Positions 15,562-23,356 of a DNA stretch of 36,291 bases are shown here, piece after piece. The stretch comes from Prevotella sp. (GTDB lineage Bacteria; Bacteroidota; Bacteroidia; Bacteroidales; Bacteroidaceae). The position numbers and the translations under genes are program-made. The stretch spans positions 1-36,291 of the forward strand of contig JAFVHN010000111.1 in assembly GCA_017474515.1 (NCBI GenBank). Direction: 5' to 3'. The notes beneath the pieces are model-generated. The model had not been told where the DNA came from. It searched no databases and was given only the letters and a program-made list of their open reading frames with translations. Numbering within the stretch: the first letter of the stretch is position 1; each line of letters starts with the position of its first letter.

Positions 15562-17145
15562 TTATTTATTCTTATTTCTTTTCCTTTCTTCTAAATAGCC
15601 ATACACGGTAAGTTCCTTGTCGGCAAGGGGCGTGTTGAAAAACAGGCTGGCCACATAGCCCACAATGAGCACGATGAGATGGCTGTAAACACCGAGCATG
15701 TATTTATGATGTGTGAAATTCCAGCCTCCCAGGTCGAGCAGCAGCTCTTTCTCACCCGAAGATGTTTCAAAACGGCTTGATGTCAGCACGGCGTAGGCGG
15801 TGAAAAGAACGGCGGCGGCAATGCCGATATAAAGCCCCTGCCAGTTGGCACGCCGCGAGAAAAGGCCGAGCAGGAAAATGCCCACGATGCCCGCCGACAC
15901 GATGGCATAGAGGCCGAACAGCGTGCCGAGCACCCCTTCGCCGCCCCACGCCACGTAGAGCAGGGCGATGAATATGCTGAGAACGCCGATGATGAGCACT
16001 GCCAACCTGCCCACGCGCAATTTCTGCTTGTCGGTGGCATTTTTCTTGAAACGCCCATAGTAGTCTTCCACCACAATGGCCGAGATGCAGTTCACGTCGC
16101 TGTCAATAGACGAAATGGCCCCTGCCACCAGCGCAGCAATAATCAGTCCCGTGATGCCCACCGGCAGCTCGGTAGCAATGAAGAAGGGGAACACCTCGTC
16201 GCTCTTGATGCCCTCGGGCAACAGGCCACTGTTCACCTTATAATATACGAAGAGACAGGTTCCCACGAACATGAAAAGAGCCCATGCGGGAACGCTCATC
16301 AGCACACCCATATAGGTGGCACGCTTGGCGCTCTTCTCGTCTTTGGCCGCCAGATAGCGCTGCACCATGCTCTGGTCGGTGCCGTATTTCTGTACGGCGT
16401 AGAAGATGCCGTTCAGCACCAGCACGATAAACGTCAACTGCGTGAGGTCCCAGTCATAGGGCCCGAAGTCTATCTTGTCGTATTCCGCAGCCACGCTAAA
16501 GATGGTTGACGGCCCGCCGTCGGTCAGCCAGAACAGCATGCCCACCGTAAGACAACCGCCCAGTATGAGCAGGAAGCCCTGCACCACGTCCATCCAGATG
16601 ATGGCTTCCATGCCGCCGAGATAGGTCAGCAGGATGACCACCAAGCCAATGAAAACAATGATATAGGTTATCCTGATGCCGGTAAAGGTGGCCATGGCAA
16701 TGCCCATAAGGTAGAGGATGGTGCCCATCTTGGAGAAATGCTCCAGGACGAAGGCCACCGAGCTATAGAAACGTGCGAAGGCACCGAATCGCCGCTCAAA
16801 ATACTCGTAGGTGCTCAGCCGTATCACCCTGCGGAACAGTGGCACTATAAACCACACCATGCCAAGGAGCACAATGGGCACCATAAGCCCCTGCACCAGC
16901 AGAATCCAGTTGCCCGCAAAAGCGGCACCGGGATAAGCCAGGAAGGTGACGCTGCTGATGATGGTGGCAAACATCGACATGCCCACCGCCCAAGCCGGCA
17001 CGTTGCCGTTGGCGGCATAATAGCTCTCGGTGGAGTTCTGCTTGCGCGAGAACCATACGCCCACCGCCACGGCAGCCACTAACGACAATACCACAATGGT
17101 GTGGTCTATCCAATGCAGGCCGCCACTCATAATTTCATTATTCAT
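15562..17145 (-). CDS. Sodium:solute symporter (SSS/SLC5 family)
   Basis: A 527-residue inner-membrane transporter with about 13-14 hydrophobic helices, the LeuT-type SSS fold. Family signs are the early SRKQNSTESYYAANGNVP segment (34-51), the substrate-site helix with FATIISSVTFLAYPG, and AGAISSIDSDVNCISAI in TM8-like sequence, which provides Na+-site Ser residues. Relatives carry sialic acid, sugars or carboxylates; the operon argues for an acid-sugar substrate. It lies 66 nt before pdxA and 79 nt after the aldolase gene. Confidence 0.88.
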   Translation of the reverse strand: MNNEIMSGGLHWIDHTIVVLSLVAAVAVGVWFSRKQNSTESYYAANGNVPAWAVGMSMFATIISSVTFLAYPGAAFAGNWILLVQGLMVPIVLLGMVWFIVPLFRRVIRLSTYEYFERRFGAFARFYSSVAFVLEHFSKMGTILYLMGIAMATFTGIRITYIIVFIGLVVILLTYLGGMEAIIWMDVVQGFLLILGGCLTVGMLFWLTDGGPSTIFSVAAEYDKIDFGPYDWDLTQLTFIVLVLNGIFYAVQKYGTDQSMVQRYLAAKDEKSAKRATYMGVLMSVPAWALFMFVGTCLFVYYKVNSGLLPEGIKSDEVFPFFIATELPVGITGLIIAALVAGAISSIDSDVNCISAIVVEDYYGRFKKNATDKQKLRVGRLAVLIIGVLSIFIALLYVAWGGEGVLGTLFGLYAIVSAGIVGIFLLGLFSRRANWQGLYIGIAAAVLFTAYAVLTSSRFETSSGEKELLLDLGGWNFTHHKYMLGVYSHLIVLIVGYVASLFFNTPLADKELTVYGYLEERKRNKNK

Positions 17146-17162
17146 TTTCGGGAGTTTGGAGG

Positions 17163-17244
17163 GGAATTAGGAATGAGGAATGAGGAATGAGGAGTTAGGA
17201 ATCAAACTTTTGGAAATTCCTCATTCATAATTCATAATTCCTGA
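17163..17244. repeat. Inverted GGAATGA heptamer array
   Basis: Six plus-strand heptamers (GGAATTA, three GGAATGA, GGAGTTA, GGAATCA; 17163-17204) face four reverse-type heptamers (TTCCTCA, two TTCATAA, TTCCTGA; 17217-17244). The reverse half runs into the aldolase gene: its last residues and TGA stop (17225-17227) are made of repeat sequence. Confidence 0.7.
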
Positions 17245-18124
17245 TTTTCAAAATCACTTCTTCCGCTTTATCGTCGGAAAGACGGGTCAGCGGCGGCAAC
17301 ATATAGTCCTCGCACATTCCCTTGGCCTTCATGATGACCTTCAGGGCGGCGATCGACTCACCGAGGGTGAAGCCCGAAAGATATGCCTGCGACATGTCCA
17401 TCACTTCCTTTTGTTTGTTCTCCGCAGCCTCGAAATCGTGTGCAATGCCGGCGCAATACAGTTCTTCGCATTTCTTGGGAGTGAAGTTGCCGGCACTGGG
17501 CACAATGCCGTCGGCACCCAAGCGGAGGGCGGCAGTGCTGTTCACCGTGCAACCGCAGAAATAGGCGAAATCCTCGCGGTCGGCAAAAAGCCGCAGGGCT
17601 TCCTCCATCCTCGGAATGTTGTTCTCTGAGTCCTTCATTCCCACGATGTTGAGATGATGGCTCAGCTTTTCCACCACGTCCAGGGGAATGCTCATGTGAG
17701 TGGTGATGTCAATGTTGTAGAGCATGAGGGGCACGCGCAGGAAGTCGGCCAAGTTCTTGTAATACTCATACATCTGTGCCGGCGTAAGCAGATAATAGGA
17801 AGGCAGTGTGGCGGCCACCACATCGGCTCCAGCAGCCTCATACCTGCGAGCGGTGGCAAACTGTTCAGAAACGCAGTTACCCGCCAGCCCGGCATAAATG
17901 GTCTGACCGGGAGCGGCAGCCTCGCGAGCGGCCTCTATGAGTACCACGCCCTGGTCGGCACTCACCGAGTTGCCCTCGCCGTTGGTGCCCATCAGCAGGG
18001 GCGACACATCATAGCGTGCAAAGTCGTTCATAATTTTCTTCACCGCCTCGCGGTCGATGTTGCAGTCGGCATCCACGGGCGTCACCATGGGCACCACAAC
18101 ACCGTGATACTTCTTTAAATTCAT
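17225..18124 (-). CDS. DapA/NanA-family (dihydrodipicolinate synthase-like) aldolase
   Basis: A 299-residue class I aldolase/lyase of the DHDPS/N-acetylneuraminate lyase family. The Schiff-base Lys164 lies in VGMKDSEN, the proton-relay Tyr136 in LMLYN, and the carboxylate-binding loop is GTNGE (46-50). The family covers dihydrodipicolinate synthase, sialic acid lyase and 2-keto-3-deoxy sugar-acid aldolases; the exact reaction cannot be read from sequence. As first gene of an operon with a symporter, a PdxA homologue and an acid-sugar kinase, a role in cleaving a keto-acid sugar is more likely than lysine synthesis. The last codons lie in a heptamer repeat. Confidence 0.88.
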   Translation of the reverse strand: MNLKKYHGVVVPMVTPVDADCNIDREAVKKIMNDFARYDVSPLLMGTNGEGNSVSADQGVVLIEAAREAAAPGQTIYAGLAGNCVSEQFATARRYEAAGADVVAATLPSYYLLTPAQMYEYYKNLADFLRVPLMLYNIDITTHMSIPLDVVEKLSHHLNIVGMKDSENNIPRMEEALRLFADREDFAYFCGCTVNSTAALRLGADGIVPSAGNFTPKKCEELYCAGIAHDFEAAENKQKEVMDMSQAYLSGFTLGESIAALKVIMKAKGMCEDYMLPPLTRLSDDKAEEVILKIRNYEL

Positions 18125-18424
18125 ATTTTTTCGTTGTTTGGGAGATTAGTTGTATGGGGAATTGAGTGTTCGGGAGATTGGCCGTTTGACCGCCCCCACG
18201 GACACTTTTCCCTTTTCATTATAATGACTCGCAACCGCCAATAATGTAACCATCCAAAATTAAAGGTGGGTGATAAAAAACTCATGCTTATAGATAGTTG
18301 TGCCCGCCTCGACCTGCTTCTTCGCAAAGGTTGGAGGGGAAAGGGAGAAAAGTAAGGCGCAAAAGTTTGCGGTCTCGGTTTTTTATCTTAATTTTGCAAC
18401 GACATTCTAAAAACCCTGTTATTT
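18125..18424. other. Divergent promoter region
   Basis: This 300-bp gap separates the aldolase operon (minus) from the flavodoxin gene (plus). It holds TAATTTTG on the minus strand (18262-18255), a candidate -7 box for the operon without a clear -33, and the flavodoxin promoter. Near-repeats of GGGAGATT at about 18138 and 18171 may be decayed heptamer sequence. Confidence 0.5.
18366..18396 (+). promoter_or_regulatory. Promoter of the flavodoxin gene
   Basis: TTTG (18366-18369), 19 nt, TAATTTTG (18389-18396): a full match to the Bacteroidetes -33/-7 consensus, 28 nt before the ATG. Confidence 0.7.
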
Positions 18425-19225
18425 ATGAAAAAGTTCTTATTATCATTAGTAACCGTGGTGGCCATCACTTCGGGCTACGCACAGAAAAATCTTGTACTCT
18501 ACTATTCGGAAACAGGAACGACAAAGACTGTTGCCGAGGAAATTCAGAAACAGCTCGGCGCCGACATCGAGGTCATTGAGGCCGTGGAGCCTTACACCGG
18601 CAATTTCCAGGAAACCATGCAACGCGGACAGCGCGAGAGGCAGAGCGGACAGACGCCGGCCCTGAAACCGCTGAAGAAAAAGATTGCCGACTACGATGTC
18701 ATCTTCCTCGGCTATCCCATCTGGTTCGGCACCTACGCCATGCCCATTGCCACGCTGGTCAAGGAAAACGACTTCGCCGGCAAGACCGTCATACCGTTCT
18801 GCACTTTCGGCAGCGGAGGGCTGAACACCTCCACGGAGGCACTGAGGAAAGCGCTGCCGAAGGCCAACATCCGGGAGGGCTACGGCGTGCGCACAGCACG
18901 GGTGAAAGCAGTGGAAAAAGAACTCGACCGCTTCTTGAAAGAGAACGGCTACAAGAAAGGAAAGGTAGAAAAATTGCCCGATTACTCCGAGCAAGTGCCG
19001 GTGACCGACGAGGACAAAGTACTTTTCAACGAAGCCTGCTCAAGCTATCAGTTCCCGTTGGGCACCCCGAAGACGGTTGGCAAGCGTTCCACACCATACG
19101 GCACCGACTATAAGTTCACGGTGAGCAGCAGGGGCATGGACGGAAAAGAGGCCACTTCCACCATCTTCGTAACCATAGAAAACACCGCCGGAGCCAAGCC
19201 CGAATTTACTCAAGTGGTCAGATGA
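18425..19225 (+). CDS. Exported flavodoxin-like protein with C-terminal extension
   Basis: A 266-residue protein with a signal peptide (about 1-19, ending SGYA-Q). A flavodoxin domain follows at about 21-178: the FMN phosphate loop is YYSETGTTKT (26-35), with flavin-contact loops in GYPIWFGTYAMP and TFGSGGLNTS. Residues from about 190 form an extra C-terminal domain (beta-rich, with SSYQFPLGTPKTVGKRSTPYG) that I do not recognise. Flavodoxins are usually cytoplasmic electron carriers; export to the periplasm suggests a reductase role for envelope or extracellular substrates. It is transcribed alone, divergent from the acid-sugar operon. Confidence 0.82.
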   Translation: MKKFLLSLVTVVAITSGYAQKNLVLYYSETGTTKTVAEEIQKQLGADIEVIEAVEPYTGNFQETMQRGQRERQSGQTPALKPLKKKIADYDVIFLGYPIWFGTYAMPIATLVKENDFAGKTVIPFCTFGSGGLNTSTEALRKALPKANIREGYGVRTARVKAVEKELDRFLKENGYKKGKVEKLPDYSEQVPVTDEDKVLFNEACSSYQFPLGTPKTVGKRSTPYGTDYKFTVSSRGMDGKEATSTIFVTIENTAGAKPEFTQVVR

Positions 19226-19568
19226 TTTTAAAGTGAAGAGTGAAAAGTGAAGAGTGAAGAATTTGCTTCCGCCTTTTAAGTGAAAAGTGAAAAGTGAAGA
19301 GTGAAGAATTTGCTGCCGCCTTTTAAGTGAAAAGTGAAAAGTGAAGAGTGAAGAATTTGCTGCCGCCTTTTAAGTGAAGAGTGAAAAGTGAAGAGTGAAG
19401 AATTTGCTGCCGCCTTTTAAGTGAAAAGTGAAGAGTGAAGAATTTGTGTCGATTATCAGATGGCGGCAGCAAATTCTTCACTCTTCATTCTTCACTCTTC
19501 ACTTAAAAAGCGGCAGCAAATTCTTCACGCTTCATTCTTCACTCTTCACTTAAAAAGGCTCTTCACTT
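19226..19568. repeat. 47-bp tandem repeat array with inverted units
   Basis: About four and a half plus-strand units start at 19226, 19274, 19321, 19368 and 19415, at an exact 47-bp period apart from a one-base insertion in the first. Each has AGTGAA-G/A heptamers followed by GAATTTGC and a TGCCGCC tail. Two inverted units follow, again 47 bp apart (GGCAGC at 19465 and 19512). The array fills the gap between the convergent flavodoxin and sulfoxide reductase genes, and its unit is clearly related to the array at 7471-7655. Confidence 0.85.
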
Positions 19569-19569
19569 T

Positions 19570-20025
19570 TTATAGGTGTCGCGAAATGGTTTTCGCAATG
19601 ATTTCAAGGTAATGGGCATCGGTGGCATCGAATGTTGAAAGTTCCTTGCTATCGATATCGAGCACGGCTTTCACATTTCCCATATCATCAAATACCGGCA
19701 CCACAATTTCCGACCTCGACAGGCTGCTGCAAGCAATATGCCCGGGGAATTGCTCCACGTCGGGCACCACAATGGTTTGTTTGCGCTCATAGGCCGTGCC
19801 GCACACGCCCTTGCCGTGGGGAATGGTGTAGCAAGCCACGGAGCCTTGAAACGGTCCCAATTTAAGCATATTGTCTTTTTCAACATAGAAGCCGGTCCAG
19901 AAAAAGCCCATGGTTTCGTGAATGGCGGCACTGACGTTTGCCATGAGGGAAACGCTGTTGTCGCATCCCTCGACAAGACATTCCACCTGTTTGACCAGGA
20001 GGCCGTATTTCTCTTCTTTCGACAT
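19570..20025 (-). CDS. msrC: Free methionine-(R)-sulfoxide reductase (GAF domain)
   Basis: A 151-residue single GAF-domain enzyme that reduces free L-methionine-(R)-sulfoxide with thioredoxin. The redox cysteines Cys65 (ACYTI), Cys75 (GVCG) and Cys99 (GHIACS) have the spacing of the E. coli enzyme (10 and 24 residues apart). The surrounding GPFQG and SRSEIVVPV motifs are also family-typical. It lies 37 nt after the lipid kinase gene on the same strand and is probably co-transcribed with it. Confidence 0.92.
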   Translation of the reverse strand: MSKEEKYGLLVKQVECLVEGCDNSVSLMANVSAAIHETMGFFWTGFYVEKDNMLKLGPFQGSVACYTIPHGKGVCGTAYERKQTIVVPDVEQFPGHIACSSLSRSEIVVPVFDDMGNVKAVLDIDSKELSTFDATDAHYLEIIAKTISRHL

Positions 20026-20062
20026 TAGTATAATCTATTTATTATTAGGGAAATATGTCCGT

Positions 20063-21073
20063 TTACTTCAACTTTTCCACGATGTTTCTTCCTTGCCTGT
20101 AGATGTCCTCCCGCATGATGTTGATGTCGTTGAAAAACTCGCTCATGGCCGTCTGCATCATGTTGGGTTTCCGCTTGCTTTTGTCGGCATTGGGGTTCAC
20201 CACCACGCGGATGCCTTTCTCCACAAGCCTCACGTCGATTTCCTTTCCCGCCATCACGGGGTCGCCGTCATAGTGAATGAGCCCCGGATTTTCGCGGGTG
20301 ATGTGTATGTGCCTGGTCCTGAACGACTTGATTTTCTGGTTCTTGTCGAGCGTCTTGCTCATCATCTCGATGGCCACCTGCGGGGCTTCAATCATGCTGA
20401 AAGGCTCCATCACGATAACGTCGAGCAATCCGTCGCTCATCGATGCTTGCGGGGCTATATAGGCGTTGTTGCCATATTGCGAGGCGTTGGCACAGGAAAT
20501 GAGGAACGCCTTGAACACCTCCGTACCGTTCTCATCCTCAATGGTATAGGTTTCGGGCTTATAGGAAAGGCCTTCGCGCAACACATTCTCCACGTATGAG
20601 ATGGGCCCGCGCTTTCCGGCCTCGGCAAACTTCATGCTGATGAAGGCATCGAAGCCCATGCCGCAAGTGCAGAAGAAAGGATTGTCGTTGATGATGCCAT
20701 AGTCCAGCTGGTGAACCTCACACTGGTTGATGATGCCGATGCTGCCTTTCACGTCCAACGGTATCATCAAATGGCGCGCCAGGCCATTGCCACTGCCACA
20801 GGGCACGATGGCCAGGGCCGTCTGCGAACCCACGATGGCGCGCGCCACCTCGTTCACCGTGCCGTCGCCTCCCACCGCGGCCACCACGCTGGTGCCACGT
20901 TCTCTTTCGGTAGCGGCAATCTCGGCGGCATGGCCGGCATGAAGGGTCTCAATGATTTCATAATCAAACACATCATGGTCGAGCACCTCCTCAATGACCT
21001 TGGGGATGCCGGCCTTTTTCACCGTTCCAGAAATGGGGTTAAGGATAAACGCTATTCGTTTCTTGTCTGCCAT
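20063..21073 (-). CDS. Diacylglycerol kinase-family lipid kinase (YegS-like)
   Basis: A 336-residue soluble lipid kinase of the DAGK catalytic family. The nucleotide-binding motif is GGDGTVNEV (68-76) and PCGSGNGLAR (91-100) closes the site; the N-terminal ILNPISG (10-16) is also diagnostic. Likely substrates are diacylglycerol or other lipid alcohols; sphingoid bases are possible in Bacteroidales. ATG 21073 (MADKK) is preferred because a -7 box sits at 21089-21082; the ATG at 21094 would lie upstream of it. The C-terminal domain is normal for the family. Confidence 0.88.
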   Translation of the reverse strand: MADKKRIAFILNPISGTVKKAGIPKVIEEVLDHDVFDYEIIETLHAGHAAEIAATERERGTSVVAAVGGDGTVNEVARAIVGSQTALAIVPCGSGNGLARHLMIPLDVKGSIGIINQCEVHQLDYGIINDNPFFCTCGMGFDAFISMKFAEAGKRGPISYVENVLREGLSYKPETYTIEDENGTEVFKAFLISCANASQYGNNAYIAPQASMSDGLLDVIVMEPFSMIEAPQVAIEMMSKTLDKNQKIKSFRTRHIHITRENPGLIHYDGDPVMAGKEIDVRLVEKGIRVVVNPNADKSKRKPNMMQTAMSEFFNDINIMREDIYRQGRNIVEKLK

Positions 21074-21081
21074 ATCTTTTG

Positions 21082-21089
21082 CAAATATA
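21082..21089 (-). promoter_or_regulatory. Candidate -7 box for the lipid kinase operon
   Basis: TATATTTG on the minus strand, ending 9 nt before ATG 21073; no -33 TTTG at the proper distance. It would give an almost leaderless mRNA. Confidence 0.4.
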
Positions 21090-21160
21090 GGCATATTTTC
21101 CGAATTATAAGCCAGTTGGACAAAGAAATTAAGTTTTCTTTAGAGAAAAGAGGAACAAGA

Positions 21161-21188
21161 GCCAACGCTTACAAACTTTGGCTCCTAC
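21161..21188. repeat. REP-like hairpin
   Basis: GCCAACGC and its imperfect complement ACTTTGGC enclose a short loop and are followed by CTCCTAC (GTAGGAG on the minus strand), as in the hairpin at 4082-4108. Confidence 0.4.
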
Positions 21189-21261
21189 GGGAGTGTATGA
21201 AAAAACAGAAACCACACTTTTTATACAAAAATCAGGTGGATAACAAGGCGTATAGAAATTA

Positions 21262-21464
21262 TGAAAAATCTTGACAAATTAAACAAAAAACAAGGCGTTT
21301 TCTAACTAGTTGAAAATCAGATGGTTTAAAAACGCTGCAAGTTTGACCGCAAATCTCGGGGAGAAATCTTCAAGATCTCTCCTCTCAATCTTCAAGATTT
21401 CTCCTTGAAATTTGCGGTCAAACCTTTCCCATGGTAAATGACAGCTTGAAAAATCTTGACAAAT
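21262..21464 (-). repeat. 203-bp intergenic repeat element, copy 2
   Basis: Reverse orientation. Left box at 21464-21447, core 21422-21342 (81 bp), right box at 21279-21262. Box-to-core distances are 42 and 63, identical to copy 1. Core arms retain TTTGACCGCAAAT and GGAGAAATCTT with their complements. ATCAGGTGGATAACAAGG beyond the right box resembles the sequence following copies 1 and 4. Confidence 0.8.
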
Positions 21465-21549
21465 CGCCGTTTCTGCAAATGAATATTTATTCACCATCCT
21501 CAAGAGATACGACTCCGTCAGCCGGCAGAACATTTAGGGAAGGTCATGA

Positions 21550-21582
21550 AAAAAGCCCGTGAACGAGTTTGTTCGCGGGCTT
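21550..21582 (-). terminator. Intrinsic terminator of the bamD-rpoZ-DUF4293 operon
   Basis: On the minus strand AAGCCCGCGAAC, a 6-nt loop, then GTTCACGGGCTT and a T run, about 20 nt after the DUF4293 stop; one mismatch in a 12-bp stem. Confidence 0.8.
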
Positions 21583-21602
21583 CCTATATAAATATAAAGA
21601 TG

Positions 21603-22061
21603 TCATCTGATGCGGTCCATCGATTTTACCAGTGCTTCGTCGGCAAGAACGCCGCGGCGGGCCAGCCAATACATAATGAAGGCCAAGGGAACGAGGAAAG
21701 CGGTCCAATGGATGTGGAAGGTCTGTGCGCCGTCTTTTCCCAGACTGTAGGCCAGCCATCCAAAGTAGCACATCCATGCCAGGAGGAGGAACATGTTCAA
21801 CAGGCAGAGCCTGGCCTGAAGCATGCGGTTCTTGAAAGTGGCAATGGCGGCCACGGCAACCGGGCAGCTGATGAGCAGAATGGCAAACAACGGCCACGGC
21901 GTGAAAGAGCGGGCACCCTCGCCAGTCTCAATCCACAGGTTGAAGACCGCTGACCCTATGCCCATGCCCACAGGTTGCAGGCTGGCAACGGGCTGGCAGA
22001 GACATACAACGCTGAGAATGATGGCCAGAAGAAGGAAGATGGTCTGCTTGCGCTGTATCAT
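21603..22061 (-). CDS. DUF4293 family membrane protein
   Basis: A 152-residue protein with four hydrophobic segments (about 7-27, 52-74, 82-102, 117-137) and the MIQRKQT start that is typical of the Bacteroidetes family DUF4293. Function is unknown. Its ATG overlaps the rpoZ stop by 4 bases (ATGA), so it is the coupled third gene of the bamD operon, an arrangement commonly seen in this order of bacteria. A clear terminator follows. Confidence 0.85.
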   Translation of the reverse strand: MIQRKQTIFLLLAIILSVVCLCQPVASLQPVGMGIGSAVFNLWIETGEGARSFTPWPLFAILLISCPVAVAAIATFKNRMLQARLCLLNMFLLLAWMCYFGWLAYSLGKDGAQTFHIHWTAFLVPLAFIMYWLARRGVLADEALVKSMDRIR

Positions 22062-22384
22062 GACTGCTCCTTGCTGGGGTCGCGGAAATAGACGTTGCCC
22101 TCGATGAACTCTTGGGTGGCGAGGAGCGATGCCTTGGGAAGTTTCTCGTAATAGCGCGAGATTTCTATCTGCTCGCGGTTCTCAAACACCTCTTCGAGGG
22201 TGTCGTTATAGGATGCGAACTCGGCAAGCTTCTTGCTGAGGTCCTGCTTGATTTCCACTGAAATCTGGTTGGCACGCTTGGCAATGATGGCCACACTCTC
22301 ATAGATGTTGCCGGTGTCCTTGCAAAGGTCCATGATGTTGCGTGTTACGGTGTTTACCGGTGCTTTTGACTTCTTGTAATCCAT
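22058..22384 (-). CDS. rpoZ: RNA polymerase omega-like subunit (Bacteroidetes type)
   Basis: A 108-residue protein with the omega-family core VTRNIMDLCKDTGNIYESV (residues 13-31) and IIAKRANQI, which binds near the beta' C-terminus and helps RNA polymerase assembly. Bacteroidetes omega is longer and divergent from the proteobacterial form, which fits. The gene follows bamD by 27 nt and overlaps DUF4293 by 4 nt. Confidence 0.85.
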   Translation of the reverse strand: MDYKKSKAPVNTVTRNIMDLCKDTGNIYESVAIIAKRANQISVEIKQDLSKKLAEFASYNDTLEEVFENREQIEISRYYEKLPKASLLATQEFIEGNVYFRDPSKEQS

Positions 22385-22411
22385 TTTCTATAATATCTAA
22401 ATTGTTTGTTT

Positions 22412-23257
22412 TCAGTCTTCATTCATCTTTTCGCCCAGTGCTTTCTTGCATTGTGCAATGTACTTCTCGGCGGTGGTGCGGTCCTTGCTATCGGGAAATT
22501 CGTTGATGAAACCGTAGCATTCGTCCTCGGCGTCGCGGAAACGGTCCTCGCGCTTTTCCTCAACGCTCTGCTGGGCCAGTTCGAACTTGCTCTTCATGAT
22601 GAGGAGCGAGAAATCCTCGCGCATGGAGGTGTAGGGATAATCTTTCAAGGCGTTTTGCGCCGTGATGATGCAGGCCTCGTAGTTGGAACCGCCATTGGTG
22701 CAGTTGCCGAAATACGGGCCCAGGTTATAATAGAGCTGTGCCGAAAGGAGTTCTTTCTTCACCAACTTGTCTTGCAGGGTGTAGAGCCGCTGCTGGGCCT
22801 GGTGTTTCAACGAGGCGTCGGGGTAACGGTCGAGAAAGTCCTGAAAAGCGGAAATGGCCAGGATGGTGGGACTCTGGTCGAGGCGCGGTTCCGGCGTGCT
22901 CATGTAAAGGCTCTCGCCGGTATAGTAGGAAGCCATTTCGGCATAAATGCCTTTGGGATACGACTGCACATATTTCTTGAACCATGTGGAGGCCGTCTCA
23001 AAATCGTAGTTGCAATATTCGGCCATGGCCAGCATGTAGAGGCACTCCTGACCGTTGTCGGTGCCTTTCATGATGGTGACAAGTTCCTGAAGAAGGGTGA
23101 TGGCTTGGTTGTATTTGCCATTGGCGAAACACTCCTTGGCAAATTCATACTTGTATTCATAATCCGTGGATTTATAGACGGCGTTGAACTCTTTGGCACA
23201 ACCCGACAATAAACCCGCTAAGCAAGTAAGAAGCAGAAAATAGTGGATTTTCTTCAT
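22412..23257 (-). CDS. bamD: Outer membrane assembly lipoprotein BamD
   Basis: A 281-residue lipoprotein of the BAM complex that folds outer-membrane proteins. The lipobox is LLSGC with Cys20. TPR-like repeats run through the rest: ECFANGKYNQAITLLQ, YNYDFETAS-type helices, YPDASLKHQAQQRL and FPDSKDRTTAEKYI are visible. ATG 23257 is chosen over ATG 23269 because the latter lies within the -7 box. First gene of bamD-rpoZ-DUF4293. Confidence 0.9.
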   Translation of the reverse strand: MKKIHYFLLLTCLAGLLSGCAKEFNAVYKSTDYEYKYEFAKECFANGKYNQAITLLQELVTIMKGTDNGQECLYMLAMAEYCNYDFETASTWFKKYVQSYPKGIYAEMASYYTGESLYMSTPEPRLDQSPTILAISAFQDFLDRYPDASLKHQAQQRLYTLQDKLVKKELLSAQLYYNLGPYFGNCTNGGSNYEACIITAQNALKDYPYTSMREDFSLLIMKSKFELAQQSVEEKREDRFRDAEDECYGFINEFPDSKDRTTAEKYIAQCKKALGEKMNED

Positions 23258-23266
23258 ATCAAGGTG

Positions 23267-23296
23267 CAAAGTTAGCCAAATTCCATGAATTACAAA
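23267..23296 (-). promoter_or_regulatory. Promoter of the bamD operon
   Basis: On the minus strand TTTG (23296-23293), 18 nt, TAACTTTG (23274-23267), ending 10 nt before ATG 23257. Transcription would begin at or within a few bases of the start codon. Confidence 0.55.
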
Positions 23297-23348
23297 GCAT
23301 GGATGACGTTTTTTTGCGAAAAATGGCCACTAATTAGGTTATTTTTAG

Positions 23349-23356
23349 TAATTTTG
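23349..23356 (+). promoter_or_regulatory. Candidate -7 box for uvrB
   Basis: TAATTTTG lies 84 nt before the ATG. The nearest upstream TTTG (23313-23316) is 32 nt away, too far for a normal -33 box. Confidence 0.4.

Larger units (their letters stand above)
21074..21602. other. Repeat-bearing intergenic region
   Basis: Between the lipid kinase and DUF4293 genes (both minus). It contains a -7 box (21082-21089), a REP-like hairpin (21161-21188), copy 2 of the 203-bp element (21262-21464) and the terminator of the bamD operon (21550-21582). No coding frame is convincing. Confidence 0.6.

Noticed and set aside
19226-19568. CRISPR array
   Set aside because: The 47-bp units are directly abutting, with no variable spacers, include inverted units, and no cas genes are nearby.
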